Positions 34,271 through 43,228 of a DNA stretch of 64,000 bases are shown here, piece after piece (position 1 is the stretch's first letter; each line of letters starts with the position of its first letter). The stretch comes from Streptomyces lasiicapitis (GTDB lineage: Bacteria; Actinomycetota; Actinomycetes; Streptomycetales; Streptomycetaceae): assembly GCF_014646335.1 (NCBI RefSeq), contig NZ_BMNG01000014.1, positions 1 to 64,000 of the forward strand, written 5' to 3'. Below the pieces are notes generated by a model. That model worked only from the letters and a program-made list of their open reading frames with translations, was not told where the DNA came from and did no database searches. The position numbers and the translations under genes are program-made.

Positions 34271-35077
34271 GTGCGGAAGGCGGGGGCCGGGGTGGCGGAT
34301 GTGAAGGCCGTGAGTGCCGTGAAGGCTGCGACAGCGGCGAAGGCTGTGCCCGCTGCGAAGTCGGCGAAGGCGGCCAGAGCCGCGAAGGCTGCGCCCGCTG
34401 CGAAGTCGGCCAAGGCGGCGCCTGCTGCGAAGTCCGCCAAGGCCGTGCGGCAGAAGCGGATGCCCCGGGCCGTGCGGGAGCGGCAGATGCTCGACGCGGC
34501 GGTGCACACCTTCGGCCAGCGCGGCTACCGGGCCGCGTCCATGGACGAGATCGCCGAGCTCGCCGGAGTCTCCAAGCCGCTCGTCTACCTCTACCTGAAC
34601 TCCAAGGAAGACCTCTTCACCGCCTGCATCCGCCGCGAGGCCGCCGCGCTCACCGACGCCGTGCGCGACGGCGTCACCCCCGGCGAGCCCGCCGACCGCC
34701 AACTCTGGGACGGGCTGCGGGCGTTCTTCACGCACACCGCCGAGCACCCCGACGCCTGGGCCGTCCTGCACAGCCAGGCCCGCACGGTCGGCGAGCCGTT
34801 CGCCGCCGAGGTCAACGTGTTGCGCGAGGAGATCGTCGCCTTCGTGACGACGCTCATCGCGGAGGCCGCCCGCGAGGCCCACCACGACCCGTCGCTGCCC
34901 GACCGCGAGGTCGCGGGCCTCGCCCACGCGCTGGTCGGCGCGGCCGAGTCGCTGGCCGGCTGGTCCATCACGGAACCGTCCGTCTCCGCCAACCAGTCCG
35001 CCGCGACGCTGATGAACTTCGCCTGGGCGGGGCTCGGCAACCTGATGGAGGGGCGGCGGTGGCTACCGCCCCGGTAG
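34271..35077 (+). CDS. TetR-family regulator with Lys/Ala-rich N-terminal extension
   Basis: I start at GTG 34271; a TTG three bases earlier is the first codon in frame. The 268-residue product begins with about 55 residues made of AAKS/AKAA/PAAK repeats resembling histone H1-like tails. A normal TetR HTH follows from about 68 (AVHTFGQRGYRAASMDEIAELAGVSKPLVYLYLNSKE) and then an acyl-ligand-type C-terminal domain. Later GTG codons inside the repeat could be the true start. It is next to a MaoC/FabG pair; two TTACT-N4-AGTAA sites upstream of that pair are likely targets. Confidence 0.85.
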   Translation: MRKAGAGVADVKAVSAVKAATAAKAVPAAKSAKAARAAKAAPAAKSAKAAPAAKSAKAVRQKRMPRAVRERQMLDAAVHTFGQRGYRAASMDEIAELAGVSKPLVYLYLNSKEDLFTACIRREAAALTDAVRDGVTPGEPADRQLWDGLRAFFTHTAEHPDAWAVLHSQARTVGEPFAAEVNVLREEIVAFVTTLIAEAAREAHHDPSLPDREVAGLAHALVGAAESLAGWSITEPSVSANQSAATLMNFAWAGLGNLMEGRRWLPPR

Positions 35078-35974
35078 CCGGTCCGGCTCCGGGGCCTTCG
35101 TCGTAGCCGTCAGATGCACCCGGCCCGAAGGCCCGCGCAGCTCGAAGGCCTCGCTGTCGGCGGCGTACGTCACCACGCCGGGCAGGAGAACGATGCTTCT
35201 GAAGTGGGCGGAGACGTACTGGGGGGTGGGGCTGCCGCTCGAATCGGCCCCGGTCCCGGCCCCCGCCCCGGCCTCGCGTCGGTGCTCGGCGACGCAGCGC
35301 GCCAGCGTCCACATGCCGTGCGCGATGGCGCGCGGGAAGCCGAAGAGGCGGGCCGTGAACGGATACAGATGGATGGGGTTGCGGTCGCCGGACACGGCGG
35401 CGTAGCGGCGCCCCAGGTCCGTCGGGAGCCGCCAGTCGGCGAGGGCGGGAAGGGGGTCGGGCTCCGCCGGGGGAACGGGAGCGCTAGTGGCGCCGGTGGC
35501 TCTGCGATGGCGGGACAGATACGTGCTGCGGGACTCCCACACCGGCGTGCCGCCGACGGCCACGAGGGTGACGACCGTGACCTCGGTGCCACGCCGGTGC
35601 GGTGTCAACTTCTCGGTGTACGTGGTGACTTCGAGCTCCTCGTCGGGCAGCAGGGCGCGCTGCTGGACGATCTCGACGGACGTGTGCACGAGCCCGAGCA
35701 GCGGGAGCGGGAAGTCGCGGGCCGCCATCAGCCGCATGGTGAGCGGGAACGCGAGGACGTGGGGGTAGGGGAGGGGGAGCGGGGCGTCGCCCCTGATGCC
35801 CTCGTGCTCGGGGGCGAACCCGCAGAGCCGCTCGTAGGCGATGAGTTGCTGGATGTCGACCCGTACGCGGGCGGTACGGGCGCCGGAAGGCGGGGTGGCG
35901 CTCGGGCGGGGCGGCCGTCGCTTGAAGGGGGAGAGGGCCGCTCCCCGGAGGAGGGTGAGCGCGAGGGAGGTCAT
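35063..35974 (-). CDS. MaoC-like dehydratase (HtdX type)
   Basis: The ATG at 35974 follows AAGG, giving 303 residues. The N-terminal half is a degenerate hot-dog domain and the C-terminal half carries the hydratase-2 motif YAAVSGDRNPIHLYPFTARLFGFPRAIAHGMW (catalytic Asp and His). It converts 3-hydroxyacyl to enoyl thioesters. It is next to the long FabG gene in the same direction, the same pairing as mycobacterial htdX/fabG4. It is convergent with the TetR gene, whose end it overlaps by 15 bases. Confidence 0.88.
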   Translation of the reverse strand: MTSLALTLLRGAALSPFKRRPPRPSATPPSGARTARVRVDIQQLIAYERLCGFAPEHEGIRGDAPLPLPYPHVLAFPLTMRLMAARDFPLPLLGLVHTSVEIVQQRALLPDEELEVTTYTEKLTPHRRGTEVTVVTLVAVGGTPVWESRSTYLSRHRRATGATSAPVPPAEPDPLPALADWRLPTDLGRRYAAVSGDRNPIHLYPFTARLFGFPRAIAHGMWTLARCVAEHRREAGAGAGTGADSSGSPTPQYVSAHFRSIVLLPGVVTYAADSEAFELRGPSGRVHLTATTKAPEPDRLPGR

Positions 35975-36029
35975 GGGGGACCTTTCTGGCAGCGGGGCGC
36001 CGGTCGCGGGACGGGGGCGAGGAAAGGGC

Positions 36030-37424
36030 CTACGCGCCCAGAAGGCTCTGCCCGCACACACGGATCGTCTGCCCGTTGACGGCCCCCGTGGCCAGCCATG
36101 CCACCGTCTCCGCGACGTCCACGGGAAGCCCGCCCTGGCCAAGGGAGTTCATGCGCCGCCCCGCCTCCCGGAGGAGCAGCGGCACCGCCGCGGTCATGCG
36201 GGACTCGATGAACCCGGGGGCGACCGCGTTCACCGTCACCCCGTACTCCGCGAGAGCGCGGGGCGCGAGGCACCGTACGAAGCCGACGACACCGGCCTTG
36301 CTGGCCGCGTAGTTGGTCTGCCCGGCGTTACCGGCGAGACCCGAGATGGATGCCGTGGCCACGATCCGCCCGCCCCGGCGCACCGTCCCGGACTTGAGCA
36401 GGAAGTCCGTGGTGCGAAGGACGCTCGCGAGGTTGACGTCGACGACCGAACTCCACCTGTCCGCAGCCATGTTGGCGAGCCTGCGGTCACGGGTGATGCC
36501 CGCGTTGTGCACGAGGATGCCGAGGTCGCCCGGCAGCGCGGCGGCGATCCGCTCGCCCGCGTCGTTCGCGGTGATGTCGAGGGGCAGCGCGGTGCCGCCG
36601 ACGCGCTCGGCGACCCGGACCAGCTCCTCCTCGGCCGACGGCACGTCGAGCACCACGACCCGCGCCCCGTCCCGGGCAAGGACCTCCGCCACGGCGGCCC
36701 CGATCCCGCGCGCGGCACCGGTGACGAGAGCGGTACGGCCCGCCAACAGCCGTGCCGGGTGCGGCAGTTCGATCACGGGCTCGGAGCCGGGGCCCGCGCC
36801 CGCGTCGGCCACCACGGCTGCCTCGAAGTCCGCGTCGGCCCAGGCCTCCGCCTCCGCCGCCACCTCGTCCGCGGCCTCGATGACCTGCCCGCTGACGTAC
36901 GCAGACTTGGGCGAGAGCAGGAACCGCAGCGTCGCCTCGGCGGCGGGCGCGGACGGCGTACGGACGAGCTGGACCGTCCTGCCCCGGCCTATCTCCTTGC
37001 CGAGCGAGCGGACGAAGCCCTCCAGTGCCTGCTGGGCCGCGGCCTGGTGATGGTCGTCGGGGGAGAGCGGCGCGCCCAGGACGACCACGCGCCCGCTCGG
37101 GGCTATGGAACGTACGACGGGGTGCAGCGTGGTGTGCACGTCGGCGAGCGCGGCAACCGTCGAGACGCCGGTCGCGTCCAGGACGACAGCGGCGGGACGG
37201 CGGCTGCCCAGCGGTCCGGCGTGCGGGGGAAGGCCCGTACGGGTCAGGGCCTCGTGCAGGCCGGCGAGCGGGATGTCGCCCGCGGTGAGGAGCAGCAGCG
37301 GCCCGCCGAGGCGCGGGCGGCGCGGTGACCAGCGGTGCAGGGGGACGGGCTGGGGCAGGCCGAGTCTGCGGGTGAGGAACCGGCCGGGGGCGGTGCGGGT
37401 GAACGTGACGTAGCGGTCGGCCAT
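36030..37424 (-). CDS. long 3-oxoacyl-ACP reductase (FabG4-like, 464 aa)
   Basis: The ATG at 37424 follows AGGAG. The C-terminal 240 residues are an active SDR: TALVTGAARGIGAAVA, LVHNAGITRDRRLANM, catalytic Ser in ATASISG and NYAASKAG. The N-terminal 210 residues form a second, degenerate Rossmann-like domain, as in mycobacterial FabG4. It probably reduces 3-oxoacyl-CoA using NADH and works with the MaoC dehydratase 55 bases downstream. A thiolase, the usual third member, is not seen in the window. Confidence 0.9.
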   Translation of the reverse strand: MADRYVTFTRTAPGRFLTRRLGLPQPVPLHRWSPRRPRLGGPLLLLTAGDIPLAGLHEALTRTGLPPHAGPLGSRRPAAVVLDATGVSTVAALADVHTTLHPVVRSIAPSGRVVVLGAPLSPDDHHQAAAQQALEGFVRSLGKEIGRGRTVQLVRTPSAPAAEATLRFLLSPKSAYVSGQVIEAADEVAAEAEAWADADFEAAVVADAGAGPGSEPVIELPHPARLLAGRTALVTGAARGIGAAVAEVLARDGARVVVLDVPSAEEELVRVAERVGGTALPLDITANDAGERIAAALPGDLGILVHNAGITRDRRLANMAADRWSSVVDVNLASVLRTTDFLLKSGTVRRGGRIVATASISGLAGNAGQTNYAASKAGVVGFVRCLAPRALAEYGVTVNAVAPGFIESRMTAAVPLLLREAGRRMNSLGQGGLPVDVAETVAWLATGAVNGQTIRVCGQSLLGA

Positions 37425-37458
37425 GGGTGAAGCTCCTGGCTAGGTCGTGCTCGGTCCT

Positions 37459-37489
37459 GAATGCCTGAGCTCCGGAATGCCTGAGCTCC
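37459..37489. repeat. tandem 15-base direct repeat
   Basis: GAATGCCTGAGCTCC occurs at 37459-37473 and again at 37475-37489 (period 16), in the divergent region upstream of the long FabG gene. It lies just inside the TetR sites and may be a regulatory element or simple duplication. Confidence 0.6.
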
Positions 37490-37501
37490 CGAGTCCTGAA
37501 T

Positions 37502-37531
37502 TTACTTCCCAGTAAGGTTACTTGGGAGTCA
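37502..37531. promoter_or_regulatory. double TTACT-N4-AGTAA operator
   Basis: TTACT-TCCC-AGTAA (37502-37515) is a perfect inverted repeat, and TTACT-TGGG-AGTCA (37518-37531) matches at four of five symmetric positions. The copies are 16 bases apart. They lie 78 bases upstream of the fabG4-like ATG in the divergent region shared with the secreted peptidase. The TetR gene three genes away is the likely binder. Confidence 0.6.
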
Positions 37532-37710
37532 GTCGGCCGGTCGAGGGGGCGGCCGGAGAAGGATCGAGGGGTGAGAGCGCTCGTACCGGCGCGTTCGACG
37601 GAGCGGGCGCCGGGCCGGGCCCGTCACGGAGAGTGACTGAGCTGAACGGGCGAGGTGGCTTCCGGCCGCCTAGGGTGACCGGAGGGGAACCGCACCTCTT
37701 GGAGGTCGCT

Positions 37711-39276
37711 GTGCGCAGCACACCCGCGCTCACCGCCGCCGCAGTCCTGGCCCTGGCCCTCGCGGGCCTGCCCGTGGCGGCGGACCAGGCGGCCCCGGCG
37801 GATCCGTCGGGGCCCGCGAAGGCGGATCTCAGGCGCTTCTACACGCAGAAGATCAAGTGGGCCGCCTGCAAGCCCGACGTGCAGAACCTGCCCGAGAACA
37901 TCACCAAGGACAAGGACGTGAGCTGCGGCAAGGTCACCGTCCCCCTCGACTACGCGAAGCCCGGCCGCGGCACCCTCGGCCTGGCGATGATGAAGATCAA
38001 GGCGAGCGGCGACAAGCGCGGGTCGCTCCTGGTGAACTTCGGCGGTCCCGGCGGAGCGGGCGTCGCCGGGCTCGCGGGCGCCAAGAAGGACTTCGGATAC
38101 GTCGGCAAGGGCTACGACGTCGTCGGCTTCGACCCGCGCGGCGTGGGCCTCAGCGAGCCGGTGAGCTGCGGCGGGGAGCCGGAGGAGGACCCGGAGGCCG
38201 CCGCGGACGACGCCGCGGCCGTGCTGCGCCAACTGCGCGAGACGGCCGCCAAGTGCAAGAAGGAATCCGGTCCCGTGCTGCCCTACATAGGCACCGTCAA
38301 CGTATCCAGGGACCTGGACGTGATGCGCCAGGCGCTCGGCGACAAGAAGCTCAACTACCTGGGATTCTCTTACGGGACGCGGCTCGGCGCGGTGTACACG
38401 GCGCAGTTCCCGAAGAAGGTCGGCCGGGTCGTGCTCGACGGCGTGGACACCCTGACGGAGAACGTGGAGGAGCAGGGCCTCGTCGGCGCGGAGGGACGGC
38501 AGACCGCCCTCGACAACTTCCTGCTGTGGTGCACCAAGAACGCTGGCTGCGTCTTCGGCGAGGACTCACGGAACGCCCGGCACGCCATGGTCAAGCTCAT
38601 CGACGACCTGGACGCGTACCCGCTCAAGTCCATGGACGGGCAGGAGTTCACCGGCCAGGACGTGGTGAGCGTGCTCGGCACCGCGCTCTACAGCAGGCAG
38701 GCGTGGCCCGCCCTCTCGCAGGCGCTCGGCGCGCTGCTCGCGGACGGCGACCCGCGGGCGCTGCTGCGGATGGGCGGCGCGATGGGTGACGCGCCGGGGC
38801 GGGCGCGCGTGGCCGCAGGCGGTCGTACGGAGGTTCCCGAGGACAATTCCTCCGCCGCGCTCATGGCCGTGAACTGCGCCGACGACCCGGACCGGCCGGG
38901 CGCGAAGCGCGTCGAGAAGGAAATCAGCCGCCTCGAGACGGAGTTCGAGGAGGCCTCGCCCGTCTTCGGCAGGTCGATGCTGTTCCCCGTGCTGCTGTGC
39001 TTCGGGCGGCCCGCGGGCACGGACTACATCCGGGACGACGTACGTGACGTCGACACCCCGAAGTTCCTGCTCGTCGGCACGCGCGGCGACCCCGCCACGC
39101 CGTACCGCTGGACGGTGGAGACCGCCGAACGGCTCGGCTCCTCCGCCGTCGTCCTCGACAACAAGGGCGACGGGCACACCGGGTACTTCGGGTCGAAGTG
39201 CGTGAAGGACAAGGTGGACGCGTTCCTGCTGTACAAGGAGATGCCGAAGAACGGGAGTTCGTGCGCGGCGGAGTGA
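37711..39276 (+). CDS. secreted alpha/beta-hydrolase, tripeptidyl aminopeptidase (TAP) type
   Basis: The GTG at 37711 has GGAGG six bases upstream. The 521-residue product has a signal peptide (VRSTPALTAAAVLALALAGLPVAAD). The fold shows LLVNFGGPGGAGVAG (oxyanion loop), LGFSYGTRLGAVYTAQFP (nucleophile Ser in G-F-S-Y-G), and in the C-terminal TAP-like part GTRGDPATPYRW (Asp) and GDGHTGYFG (His). This is the Streptomyces SlpD/E-like or tripeptidyl aminopeptidase family, which takes peptides from the N-terminus outside the cell. Confidence 0.9.
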   Translation: MRSTPALTAAAVLALALAGLPVAADQAAPADPSGPAKADLRRFYTQKIKWAACKPDVQNLPENITKDKDVSCGKVTVPLDYAKPGRGTLGLAMMKIKASGDKRGSLLVNFGGPGGAGVAGLAGAKKDFGYVGKGYDVVGFDPRGVGLSEPVSCGGEPEEDPEAAADDAAAVLRQLRETAAKCKKESGPVLPYIGTVNVSRDLDVMRQALGDKKLNYLGFSYGTRLGAVYTAQFPKKVGRVVLDGVDTLTENVEEQGLVGAEGRQTALDNFLLWCTKNAGCVFGEDSRNARHAMVKLIDDLDAYPLKSMDGQEFTGQDVVSVLGTALYSRQAWPALSQALGALLADGDPRALLRMGGAMGDAPGRARVAAGGRTEVPEDNSSAALMAVNCADDPDRPGAKRVEKEISRLETEFEEASPVFGRSMLFPVLLCFGRPAGTDYIRDDVRDVDTPKFLLVGTRGDPATPYRWTVETAERLGSSAVVLDNKGDGHTGYFGSKCVKDKVDAFLLYKEMPKNGSSCAAE

Positions 39277-39298
39277 CGACGACGGCTCGGCCGGGTGG

Positions 39299-40168
39299 CT
39301 ACGGCGTCGACCGTGCCGCCGTGTCCAGGCTCAGCATCGCCGCCTCGTCCGCGCTGCCCGGCTCCGCCTGGTACGTGACCAGGCGCTGCCCGCCCGTTCG
39401 CGCCAGCCTCATCACCTCGTACGTCAGCGTCATCGGGCCCGCCTTGGGGTGCGCGAACCGCTTGATGCCGCCGCCGCGCTCGCGCACCTCGTACTGGTTC
39501 CACATGCGTACGAACTCCGGCGACTTCAGGCACAGTTCGCCGACGAGGGAGGCCAGTTGGGGCGAGTCCGGGTCGCGGCCGCCGACAGCCCGCAGGTGTG
39601 CCACGGACTGCGCGACCGTGTCCTCCCACGGCACGTAGAGCTCGCGGCCGACGGGGTGCAGGAACAGGTAGCGGGTCACGTTGCGCTGCTCGGCGGGCCA
39701 GTCCCACAGGCCGGGAAGGAGGCGCCGGCCCGGGGTGTTCGCGGCCAGCATGTAGCTGTGCGGGCTGACCACGTACGCGGGCAGCGGGCGCAGCGCCTCC
39801 AGCATCCGCACCACCGAGTCGCGCACCGCGAACTCCGTGGTGGGGTGCGGCTCGGTGAGCCGGCCCGACGCCAGCTCGGCGAGGTCGTGCAGCCGCTCGT
39901 GGGCGTCGCCGCTCAGGTGCAGGGCCCTGGCGAGGGCGTCGACGACGGCCGGTGAGGGGTTGGTCTCGCGGCCGCGCTCCAGGCGCGTGTAGTAGTCGAC
40001 GCTGACCCCGGCGAGCGTCGCCAGCTCCTCGCGGCGCAGGCCGGGGGTGCGGCGCAGGCCCGTGCCCGCGGGGAGGCCCGCGTCGGCGGGGCTGACCTGG
40101 GCGCGGCGGGCGCGCAGGTAGCGGCCCAGCTCGGTGCCGTTTCTCTCCGGGGGAGTGCCGTGCGTCAT
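39299..40168 (-). CDS. XRE regulator with MmyB-like ligand domain
   Basis: The 289-residue product has an N-terminal HTH (RRTPGLRREELATLAGVSVDYYTRLERGRETNPSPAVVDALARALHL) followed by a PAS-like MmyB domain with AYVVSPHSYMLAANTPGRRLLPGLWDWP. This type is very common in Streptomyces, usually divergent from a transporter or oxidoreductase gene it represses. Here the divergent neighbour is the MFS exporter at 40320, with about 150 bases between. Confidence 0.92.
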   Translation of the reverse strand: MTHGTPPERNGTELGRYLRARRAQVSPADAGLPAGTGLRRTPGLRREELATLAGVSVDYYTRLERGRETNPSPAVVDALARALHLSGDAHERLHDLAELASGRLTEPHPTTEFAVRDSVVRMLEALRPLPAYVVSPHSYMLAANTPGRRLLPGLWDWPAEQRNVTRYLFLHPVGRELYVPWEDTVAQSVAHLRAVGGRDPDSPQLASLVGELCLKSPEFVRMWNQYEVRERGGGIKRFAHPKAGPMTLTYEVMRLARTGGQRLVTYQAEPGSADEAAMLSLDTAARSTP

Positions 40169-40319
40169 GGGTCCAGTGTCCGTGAGACGGCGGAAAAGTG
40201 GGGGGCCGTGTCAGGGCCAGGAACGCTGCGGTCTGCCGGGGCGGGCACGGGCGGCGGAACCTGGGTACGGCCCACCCGGCCACGCACCCCCGCACCGCTC
40301 TCGTACCCAGGAGTTCCGC

Positions 40320-41759
40320 ATGCCGTCCACCGTCTCGCGCGTACAGCGGACCGCCCCGCCGACGGAGCCCGCGGCCGTCGCGACCGAGCTGCCCGCCGGG
40401 GAGCGGACCCGCCCCGCCCGCGCCTCCGTCGCCCTCGTCGCCGCCCTCCTCGGCTTCACCGTCATCACCGTCGACGTGTCGGCCGTGAACATAGCCCTGC
40501 CCGGCATCCGCGCCGACCTGCACGGCGGCATGACGGGCCTGCAGTGGGTCGTGGACGCGTACACGCTGATGTTCGCCGCGCTGATGATCTCGGCGGGTGC
40601 CCTTGCGGACCGGGCGGGCGCGCGGCGCGCGTACGCCTGGGGCACCGGCCTTTTCGCGCTCGCCTCCCTGGCGTGCGCGCTCGCGCCGGACATCGGGACG
40701 CTGATCGCGGCCCGGGTGGCACAGGGCGCGGCCGCCGCGGTCGTGATGCCCGCCTCGCTCGCGCTGATCCGCCAGGCGTACGACGACGCGCGGCGCCGCG
40801 CCCGCGCCATCGCGCTGTGGACGGTGGGCGGCTCGGTCGCGATGGCCGCGGGCCCGGTGCTCGGCGGGGTGCTGTCGGAGACGGTGGGCTGGCGCGCGGT
40901 GTTCCTCCTGAACCTGCCGGTCGGCGCCCTGATCCTGCTGCTCCTCGCCCGGGTCGCGCCGTCCCCGCGCCGCCCGTCCCCGCTCGACCTACCCGGCCAG
41001 CTCACCGCCGTACTCGCCCTCGCCGGACTCGCGTACGCGGTCATCGAGGGCGGCCACGCGGGCTGGACCGACCCGGGGGTCCTGGCCGCGGCGGGCGTGG
41101 CGGTGGCGGCGGCCGTGGGCTTCCGTGCCGCCGAACGCCGGCATCCCGCGCCGATGGTGCCGCTCTCGTTGCTGCGGCGGCGTGAGGTCGGGGTGTCGCT
41201 GGCGGTCGGCTTCGCGGTGAACGCGGGGTTCTACGGAGTGGTGTTCCTGCTCGGCCTGTACTGCCAGCAACTCCTCGGCATGTCGGGCATCGCGACGGGT
41301 CTGATGTTCGTGCCGCTGGCCGCGCTCATCACGTCCACGAACCTGGTCTCGGCGCCGCTCGCCGACCGCGTCGGGCGCCGCGCGGTCATCGTCACGGGTC
41401 AACTGATCCTGTCCGGCGCCATGTTCGCGCTCCTCCCGCTCGGCGCGGGGACGCCGGTCTGGCTGATCCTCGTCCTCCTCGTCCCGACCGGAATCGGCGG
41501 CGCCCTCGCCGTCCCCGCCCTCACCGCCCTCCTCATCGACGCGGTCCCCGCCCACCGCGCGGGCACGGCCTCCGGCCTCCTCAACTCCCTCCGCCAGACG
41601 GGCGGGGCGCTGTCGGTGGCGGTGTTCGGTGCGCTGATCGCCTCCGGCGAGGGGTTCGCGGTGACGGGGATGCGGGCGGGGCTCGTGGTGGTGGGCGTAC
41701 TCCTTGCGGGGACGGCGGGGCTGTCGTGGCGGCTGTTGGCGGGGGGTGCGGGGCGCTGA
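40320..41759 (+). CDS. MFS drug exporter, 14-helix (DHA2) type
   Basis: The ATG at 40320 follows AGGAG, giving 479 residues. It has 14 hydrophobic segments; motif A-like sequence DRAGARRAYAWGTGLFALASLACALAPD follows helix 2, and the QxxxGA motif of DHA2 proteins is seen in RVAQGAAAAVVMPASLALI. It probably exports a small drug-like compound by proton antiport. A strong two-way hairpin follows its stop and separates it from the tail gene cluster. Confidence 0.9.
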   Translation: MPSTVSRVQRTAPPTEPAAVATELPAGERTRPARASVALVAALLGFTVITVDVSAVNIALPGIRADLHGGMTGLQWVVDAYTLMFAALMISAGALADRAGARRAYAWGTGLFALASLACALAPDIGTLIAARVAQGAAAAVVMPASLALIRQAYDDARRRARAIALWTVGGSVAMAAGPVLGGVLSETVGWRAVFLLNLPVGALILLLLARVAPSPRRPSPLDLPGQLTAVLALAGLAYAVIEGGHAGWTDPGVLAAAGVAVAAAVGFRAAERRHPAPMVPLSLLRRREVGVSLAVGFAVNAGFYGVVFLLGLYCQQLLGMSGIATGLMFVPLAALITSTNLVSAPLADRVGRRAVIVTGQLILSGAMFALLPLGAGTPVWLILVLLVPTGIGGALAVPALTALLIDAVPAHRAGTASGLLNSLRQTGGALSVAVFGALIASGEGFAVTGMRAGLVVVGVLLAGTAGLSWRLLAGGAGR

Positions 41760-41763
41760 GGGC

Positions 41764-41791
41764 GGCGCCGCCCCTGGGGTGGGGCGGCGCC
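41764..41791. terminator. two-way hairpin between the MFS gene and the tail cluster
   Basis: GGCGCCGCCCC (41764-41774) pairs perfectly with 41781-41791 around a 6-base loop. It sits between two convergent transcripts and so probably ends both the MFS gene and the phage-like operon. Confidence 0.7.
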
Positions 41792-41797
41792 TGCCCC

Positions 41798-42052
41798 TCA
41801 CCGCCCCGACCCCTGCCACAACGTCACGGCCAGTGCCGTGCACGACGTCACGGCCGCGAGGGACGGCAGTGGCCAGCGGGTGCGTTCCAGGGCGTCGAGG
41901 CGCTCCTCGTGCTCGCCCAGGGCCTTGTCGGTCTGGTCGACGCGCTGGAGCAGGAGCGCCAAGTCGCCCCGGGTGGTGGCGAATCCCACGTCGACGGAGC
42001 GGTGCAGCCGCTCCAGCTCCAGGGCGATGCCGTCGGTGTCAGGGTTGGTCAT
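41798..42052 (-). CDS. small holin-like protein: coiled coil plus C-terminal membrane helix
   Basis: This 84-residue product begins MTNPDTDGIALELERLHRS, has a long heptad-like helix (FATTRGDLALLLQRVDQTDKALGEHEERLDALE) and a last helix PSLAAVTSCTALAVTLW. It is the final gene of the tail operon. A soluble coiled coil followed by one membrane helix recalls XhlA-like holin accessory proteins. It overlaps the upstream gene by 14 bases. Confidence 0.7.
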   Translation of the reverse strand: MTNPDTDGIALELERLHRSVDVGFATTRGDLALLLQRVDQTDKALGEHEERLDALERTRWPLPSLAAVTSCTALAVTLWQGSGR

Positions 42053-42299
42053 GCGTGACCTCCGCACTCGGCCCCGACCGGCCCCGGCCCCCGTCCGCGC
42101 CCCGCAGCCAGGCCGGGAGCAGCCGTTCGACGGCGGGGGCGGACATCAGCCGGCTCAGTGCCCCGGCGACGGCCACCGCGAGGGCGACGCCCGGCAGTTC
42201 GCGTACCGCCGGATCGTCCGCGAGCAGTGGCACCGCGGCGGCCAGGGCGAACAGGGTCTGCACCAGGGTGCGAAGGGCGCGACGGCCGGCGTCGGACAT
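42039..42299 (-). CDS. holin-like membrane protein
   Basis: The ATG at 42299 gives 86 residues. It has two hydrophobic segments (LRTLVQTLFALAAAVPLL and LPGVALAVAVAGALSRLM) and a basic C-terminal tail. Size, topology and position right after the amidase gene fit a phage holin that would let the lysin reach the wall. Its end overlaps the next small gene. Confidence 0.72.
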   Translation of the reverse strand: MSDAGRRALRTLVQTLFALAAAVPLLADDPAVRELPGVALAVAVAGALSRLMSAPAVERLLPAWLRGADGGRGRSGPSAEVTHDQP

Positions 42300-42310
42300 G
42301 GCGGCCCCCC

Positions 42311-43174
42311 TCACGTGCGCGGCACGCGCAGCCGGTCCCAGCTGGCGCGCCCGGGTGTGCCGTCGGCGTCGCCGCCCGCGTAACCGAGCTTGCGCTGCCA
42401 GGCGGCGTACGACCGCACGTCGGCCTCGCTCCACTCGGGCCCCGGCCCCACGGCGTACCGCCCGCAGCCCTCGGCGACGAGGCGCCGCCCCACGGCCGTG
42501 CACAGCGCGCTGCGGCGGCCGGGGACGAAGAAGGCGGCGCCGGGGAACGGGGCGTGGGCGGAACCCGGCTCGTCCGGCCGCCCCGGAGGGCGCGTCCCGA
42601 GGCGGCGCCCGACGCGCGCCCGCATCGCCGCCATCGAGAACGACGGGTCGATCTTGCGCCGGGTCCACTCCTTGTGGCCGATCACACTGGCCTCGGACCA
42701 CCCGTGCGCCCGGCATATCGCCGCCGCGAGCCGCTCCACGGCGTCGAGTTGCGCGGCGGGGTACGGATCACGGCCGTTGCCCAGGTTCTCGATCTCGAAG
42801 CCGTAGAAGCGCGCGTTGCCGTCGACTGCGTCCGGCCCGGGCCGGACGGGCGGTGCCTGCTCGGCCCGCACGGCGGCGAGCGCTGCGGCCGAGCCGTTCC
42901 CCGCGTGGTTCGTCCGGCCGTGGCCGAGGAGGTGGACGGTGCCGTCCTTGGTGACCAGGCCGAGGCAGAGCGGCCCCGGCAGGTCGGGCAGGCCGTGGCG
43001 GCAGGCGGAGAGGCTGTTGGACCCGGCGGTGTGGTGCAGCATCACGCCGTGGACGGGGCCCCAGGGGCCTTTGTGGTTGCGGTTGTGGGTGCGCCAGTTG
43101 GGGTGCTGCTGAGTGGTGGTGCCTTCCCGGTGGAGGGCGGCGAGGAGGGTGGTGGGGGTGAGAGGGGTGGCCAT
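42311..43174 (-). CDS. endolysin: N-acetylmuramoyl-L-alanine amidase with C-terminal repeat domain
   Basis: AAGGAGG stands before the ATG at 43174. The 287-residue product has an amidase-2 domain with zinc ligands in VMLHHTAGSNS and the NHAGNGSAA and GHKEWTRRKIDP motifs. A C-terminal part (FPGAAFFVPGRRS, WSEADVRSYAAWQRKLGYAGG) resembles a peptidoglycan-binding module. There is no signal peptide, so it would need a holin. It lies between the tip protein gene and the holin genes, the usual lysis cassette position. Confidence 0.9.
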   Translation of the reverse strand: MATPLTPTTLLAALHREGTTTQQHPNWRTHNRNHKGPWGPVHGVMLHHTAGSNSLSACRHGLPDLPGPLCLGLVTKDGTVHLLGHGRTNHAGNGSAAALAAVRAEQAPPVRPGPDAVDGNARFYGFEIENLGNGRDPYPAAQLDAVERLAAAICRAHGWSEASVIGHKEWTRRKIDPSFSMAAMRARVGRRLGTRPPGRPDEPGSAHAPFPGAAFFVPGRRSALCTAVGRRLVAEGCGRYAVGPGPEWSEADVRSYAAWQRKLGYAGGDADGTPGRASWDRLRVPRT

Positions 43175-43228
43175 GGGGTGCCTCCTTGGCTCACGTCGGT
43201 GTGGGTGGCCGCGCGGCGTGGTGCGTGA

